Source: Anodontia alba
Lineage: Eukaryota > Mollusca > Bivalvia > Lucinida > Lucinidae
NCBI GenBank assembly: GCA_964016985.1
Contig: OZ024824.1
Coordinates: 44,685,168 to 44,749,167 of the forward strand
Length of the DNA: 64,000 bases
Direction: 5' to 3'
Translations under genes and position numbers: made by a program
Notes under the pieces: model-generated
Databases searched by the model: none
Told to the model about the DNA's origin: nothing
The model's input: only the letters and a program-made list of their open reading frames with translations
Shown: piece after piece, positions 61,180-64,000 of the stretch
Numbering within the stretch: the stretch's first letter is position 1
Layout of the letters: each line of letters starts with the position of its first letter

Positions 61180-62347
61180 CAGAGCTCCAGATTAAAGGAG
61201 TGCTTAGGTACATATTTCCCCTAGTAAACATATGTTGTGGGTACTAACTAGGACTTCTAGAAACGTCTTGGTAGCATGCTTTCATTGAGTTCCCAGATCA
61301 TATCCTTTGAAAGAATTGAGAAAGTGTGGCACATACAAGAACTACAACTCTAGGTCCCACAGTTATTTAGTCATCTGCCCTGACAGTATTTAGTAAACGA
61401 AACCTTGTGCATTCGATAACTCCAACACCCTTTCAGATATATTGATTGAACTCAGTAGGATTGTACATGAGGTTGAGAAGATGTGTTGCATAAACTACAA
61501 CTCCAGGTGCTGTGGTTTAGAATTATCTCCCCTAATAGAAACGCTGTGATCTTGGTAACTCCAACATCTTTTTAGATACATTGATGATACTTGGTAGGAT
61601 TGTACATAAGGTTGAGAAAGCATGTCACACAAAAGGATCACAACTCTAGATGCCACAGTTTTTAGTTATCTCCCCTGACAGTATTTGGTAATGGAAACCT
61701 TATGATTGCCATAACTTAAACACCATTTCAGATATATCGATGATATTAAGGAGAATTGTACAAGACGTTGAGAAGACGCGTCTTGTACAAAATCTACAAC
61801 TCTAGGTACTGCAATTTTTTAGGTATCTCCCCTGTCAGTATTTGGTAATAAAGACCTTGTAAGTCCAACACCCGTTGAAATATATTGATAGTACTTGGTA
61901 GGATTGAACAGGAGGTAAGAAAGTTAGTCGTATACAAAAACTGTAACTTAGAATACTGCAGTTTTTGAGTTCACTCCCCTGACAGTATTTGTCAGTGGAA
62001 ACCATGTGATTGTCATAACTTAAGCACCATGGAAGATACATTGATGATACTTGGTAGAATTGTACATGAGGTTAAAAAGGTGTGTTGCATGTAAGGACCA
62101 CAACTCTGGATGCCGTGTTTTTTTTTTTTTTTTTTTTTTTTTTTTGTTATCTCCCCTGACAGTATTTGGTAGTAGAAACTTGTTTGCTGCAAAGCTTCAT
62201 CAGTTAAAATTGGATCTTCCTTAAATTTGCAGAAGTGGAGGACATGGATATTTTGGAGTTATATCCTCCAGATTAATGAATATTGTAGACATTGAGTGAC
62301 CTTTTAGGCACAGGTGAGCGTTAATGACCACCATGGTCCTCTTGTTT
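61180..62347 (+). mobile_element. Tandem-core element with Helitron-like 3' end
   Basis: About six units of about 150 bp share TTATCTCCCCTGACAGTATT, TCAGATATATTGATGATAC and TTGGTAGGATTGTACA (unit marks at 61523, 61666, 61823, 61971, 62147). A poly-T run fills 62119-62145. The end is CACAGGTGAGCG, ACCACCATGGT, CCTCTTGTTT, as at 31755. The start is not clear; repeat K may be its 5' part. Confidence 0.65.
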
Positions 62348-62359
62348 ATATATGAAGAG

Positions 62360-64000
62360 TACAGAGAGTTGAAGCCATAAACATTTTTGTTTCCTGCTAA
62401 CTCCTCCTACAGTTTATTCCCATCAGGCTGAATCTTGGTTTATAAATAGACCATGATGTGGAGCAGCACATACTGTTTCGGGGTTACAGTCCACCAAATA
62501 CTAACAGGGTTATGCCCCTTTGAAAATTCCTGTAAGCTTTTTGTTTCCAGCTAACTCCTCCTACAGTTTACATCCAATCAAGCTGAAACTTGATTTATAC
62601 TTAGACCATGATGTGGAACAGTGCATATTATTTCAAGGTTACAGTCCACCTAATATTAGCAGAGATATGTCCCTTTGTAAATTTCAGTAAACTTTTCGTT
62701 TCTGACTAAATCCTCCTACAGTTTACATCAGATCAAGCTGAAACTTGATTTATAGTTAGACCATGATGTGGAACAGAGCATATTAATTCGAGGTTACAGT
62801 CCATCAAATATTAGCAGAATAATGACCCTTTGAAAATTTCGCTATTTTATTTTTCGTTTCTGGTTAGCTCCTCCTACAGTTTACATCCAATCAAGCTGAA
62901 GTTTGATTTATAGGTAGACCATGATGTGATGCAGCGCATGTTGTTTTGAGGCCACACTCCACCAAATATTAACAGAGTTATGCCCCTTGGAATATTTCGG
63001 TAAATTTTTGTTTCTGGCCAAATCCTCCTACAGTTTACATTGGATCAAGCTGAAAATTTATTTATAGTTAGACCATGATATCGAGCAGCTCATATTTATT
63101 CGAGGTTATAGTCCACCAAATATCAGCAGAGTTATGTTCCTTTGAAATTTTCAGTAAATTTTTCACTTCCCCAGCTAACTCCTCCTACAGTTTACATTTG
63201 ATCGCGCTTAAACTTGATTTATAGTAAGAACATGATGTGGAGTAGCGCAAATTATTTCAAGGTTACAGTTCACAAAATATTGGCAGTTATGCCCATTTGA
63301 AAATTTCTGTAAATTTTTTGTTTCCGGCTTATTCCTACTACAGTTTACATTGGATCACGCTGAAACTTGATTTATAGTTACACCATGAAGTGGAGCAGGG
63401 TATATTATTTTGAGGTTATAGTCCACCATATATTAGCAGAGCTATGCCCCTTTGAAAATTCTGTAATCTTTTCGTTTCTGGCTAACTCCTATAGTTTACA
63501 CCCGATCAAACTGAAACTTTGTAAATACTTACACTGAGCTTAAACTCGATTTATAATAAGAACATAATGTGGAGCAGCACATATTATTTTGAGATTATCG
63601 AATATCAAATATTACCAGAGTTATGCCCCATTAAAAATTTCCATAAACTTTGCATTTCTGGCTAACTCCTTCTATAGTTTACATCCAATCATGCTGAAAA
63701 GCGATTTATTGTTAGACCATGGTGTGGAGCAGCGCATATTATTAGGAGGTTACAGTACACCAAATATTAGCAGAGTTATGATCATTTAAAATTCTGTTAA
63801 TCTTTTGTTCCCGGCTTACTCCTCATATAGTTTACATCCAATCAAGCTGAAACTTGATTTGTAGTTTGACCATGATGTGGAGCAGCACATATTATTTCAA
63901 AATTACAGTCCAACAAACAGTAGCAGCATTATGTCCCTTTGAAATTTTTGGTAATTTTTTGGTTTCCAGCTAACTCCACTTACAATTTACACAGGTCTGG
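62360..64000 (+). repeat. Tandem array, about 155-bp unit, about ten copies, continuing past the window
   Basis: Units share GCTAACTCCTCCTACAGTTT, ACATCCAATCAAGCTGAAAC, TTAGACCATGATGTGGAGCA and ACCAAATATTAGCAGAGTTA, marked at 62401, 62555, 62710, 62878, 63022 and 63179. It begins directly after the 62347 terminus. No gene. Confidence 0.92.

Overview
The window is animal nuclear DNA, most likely from a bivalve mollusc. It is AT-rich, has spliced exons with GT..AG introns, and is packed with MITEs, tRNA-derived SINEs, foldback elements, microsatellites and decayed Tc1, mariner and LINE copies. No bacterial-style operon, rRNA gene or CRISPR array is visible. The assignment to bivalves is an inference from the repeat types.

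The only apparently intact host gene is a monocarboxylate-transporter-like (SLC16/MFS) gene on the minus strand. Its six coding exons, at 45735-45537, 33463-33320, 26638-26372, 21552-21172, 16877-16752 and 15406-15237, join through five phase-1 introns into one 428-residue frame. All five donors begin GT and all five acceptors end AG. The gene fills about half the window because its introns (1.3 to 12 kb) are loaded with repeats.

Layout: 1-1286, Tc1-like copy cut by the window edge; 1311-2985, a composite repeat holding a deleted LINE; 3.4-6.3 kb, a cluster of MITEs and hairpin repeats; 6268-9970, copy A of a large duplication; 10-15 kb, foldbacks, a MITE and a complex microsatellite; 15.2-45.8 kb, the transporter gene with a second Tc1 copy in intron 4; 45.9-46.7 kb, a 152-bp tandem array; 47.5-48.2 kb, a zinc-finger relic; 50.9-52.1 kb, a 71/75-bp satellite; 52804-54118, a mariner with both ends; 54119-57279, copy B of the duplication, starting exactly at the mariner end; 59.4-60.1 kb, SINEs and a palindrome; 60.2-64.0 kb, repeat elements with tandem cores running off the window.

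The most unusual signal is a roughly 65-bp perfect-to-near-perfect hairpin (core GACGCCGC..GCGGCGTC). It occurs about 15 times plus three half copies and sits inside at least three otherwise unrelated longer repeat families, as if it were a shared cassette. All identities were judged by eye; no alignment or database search was run.
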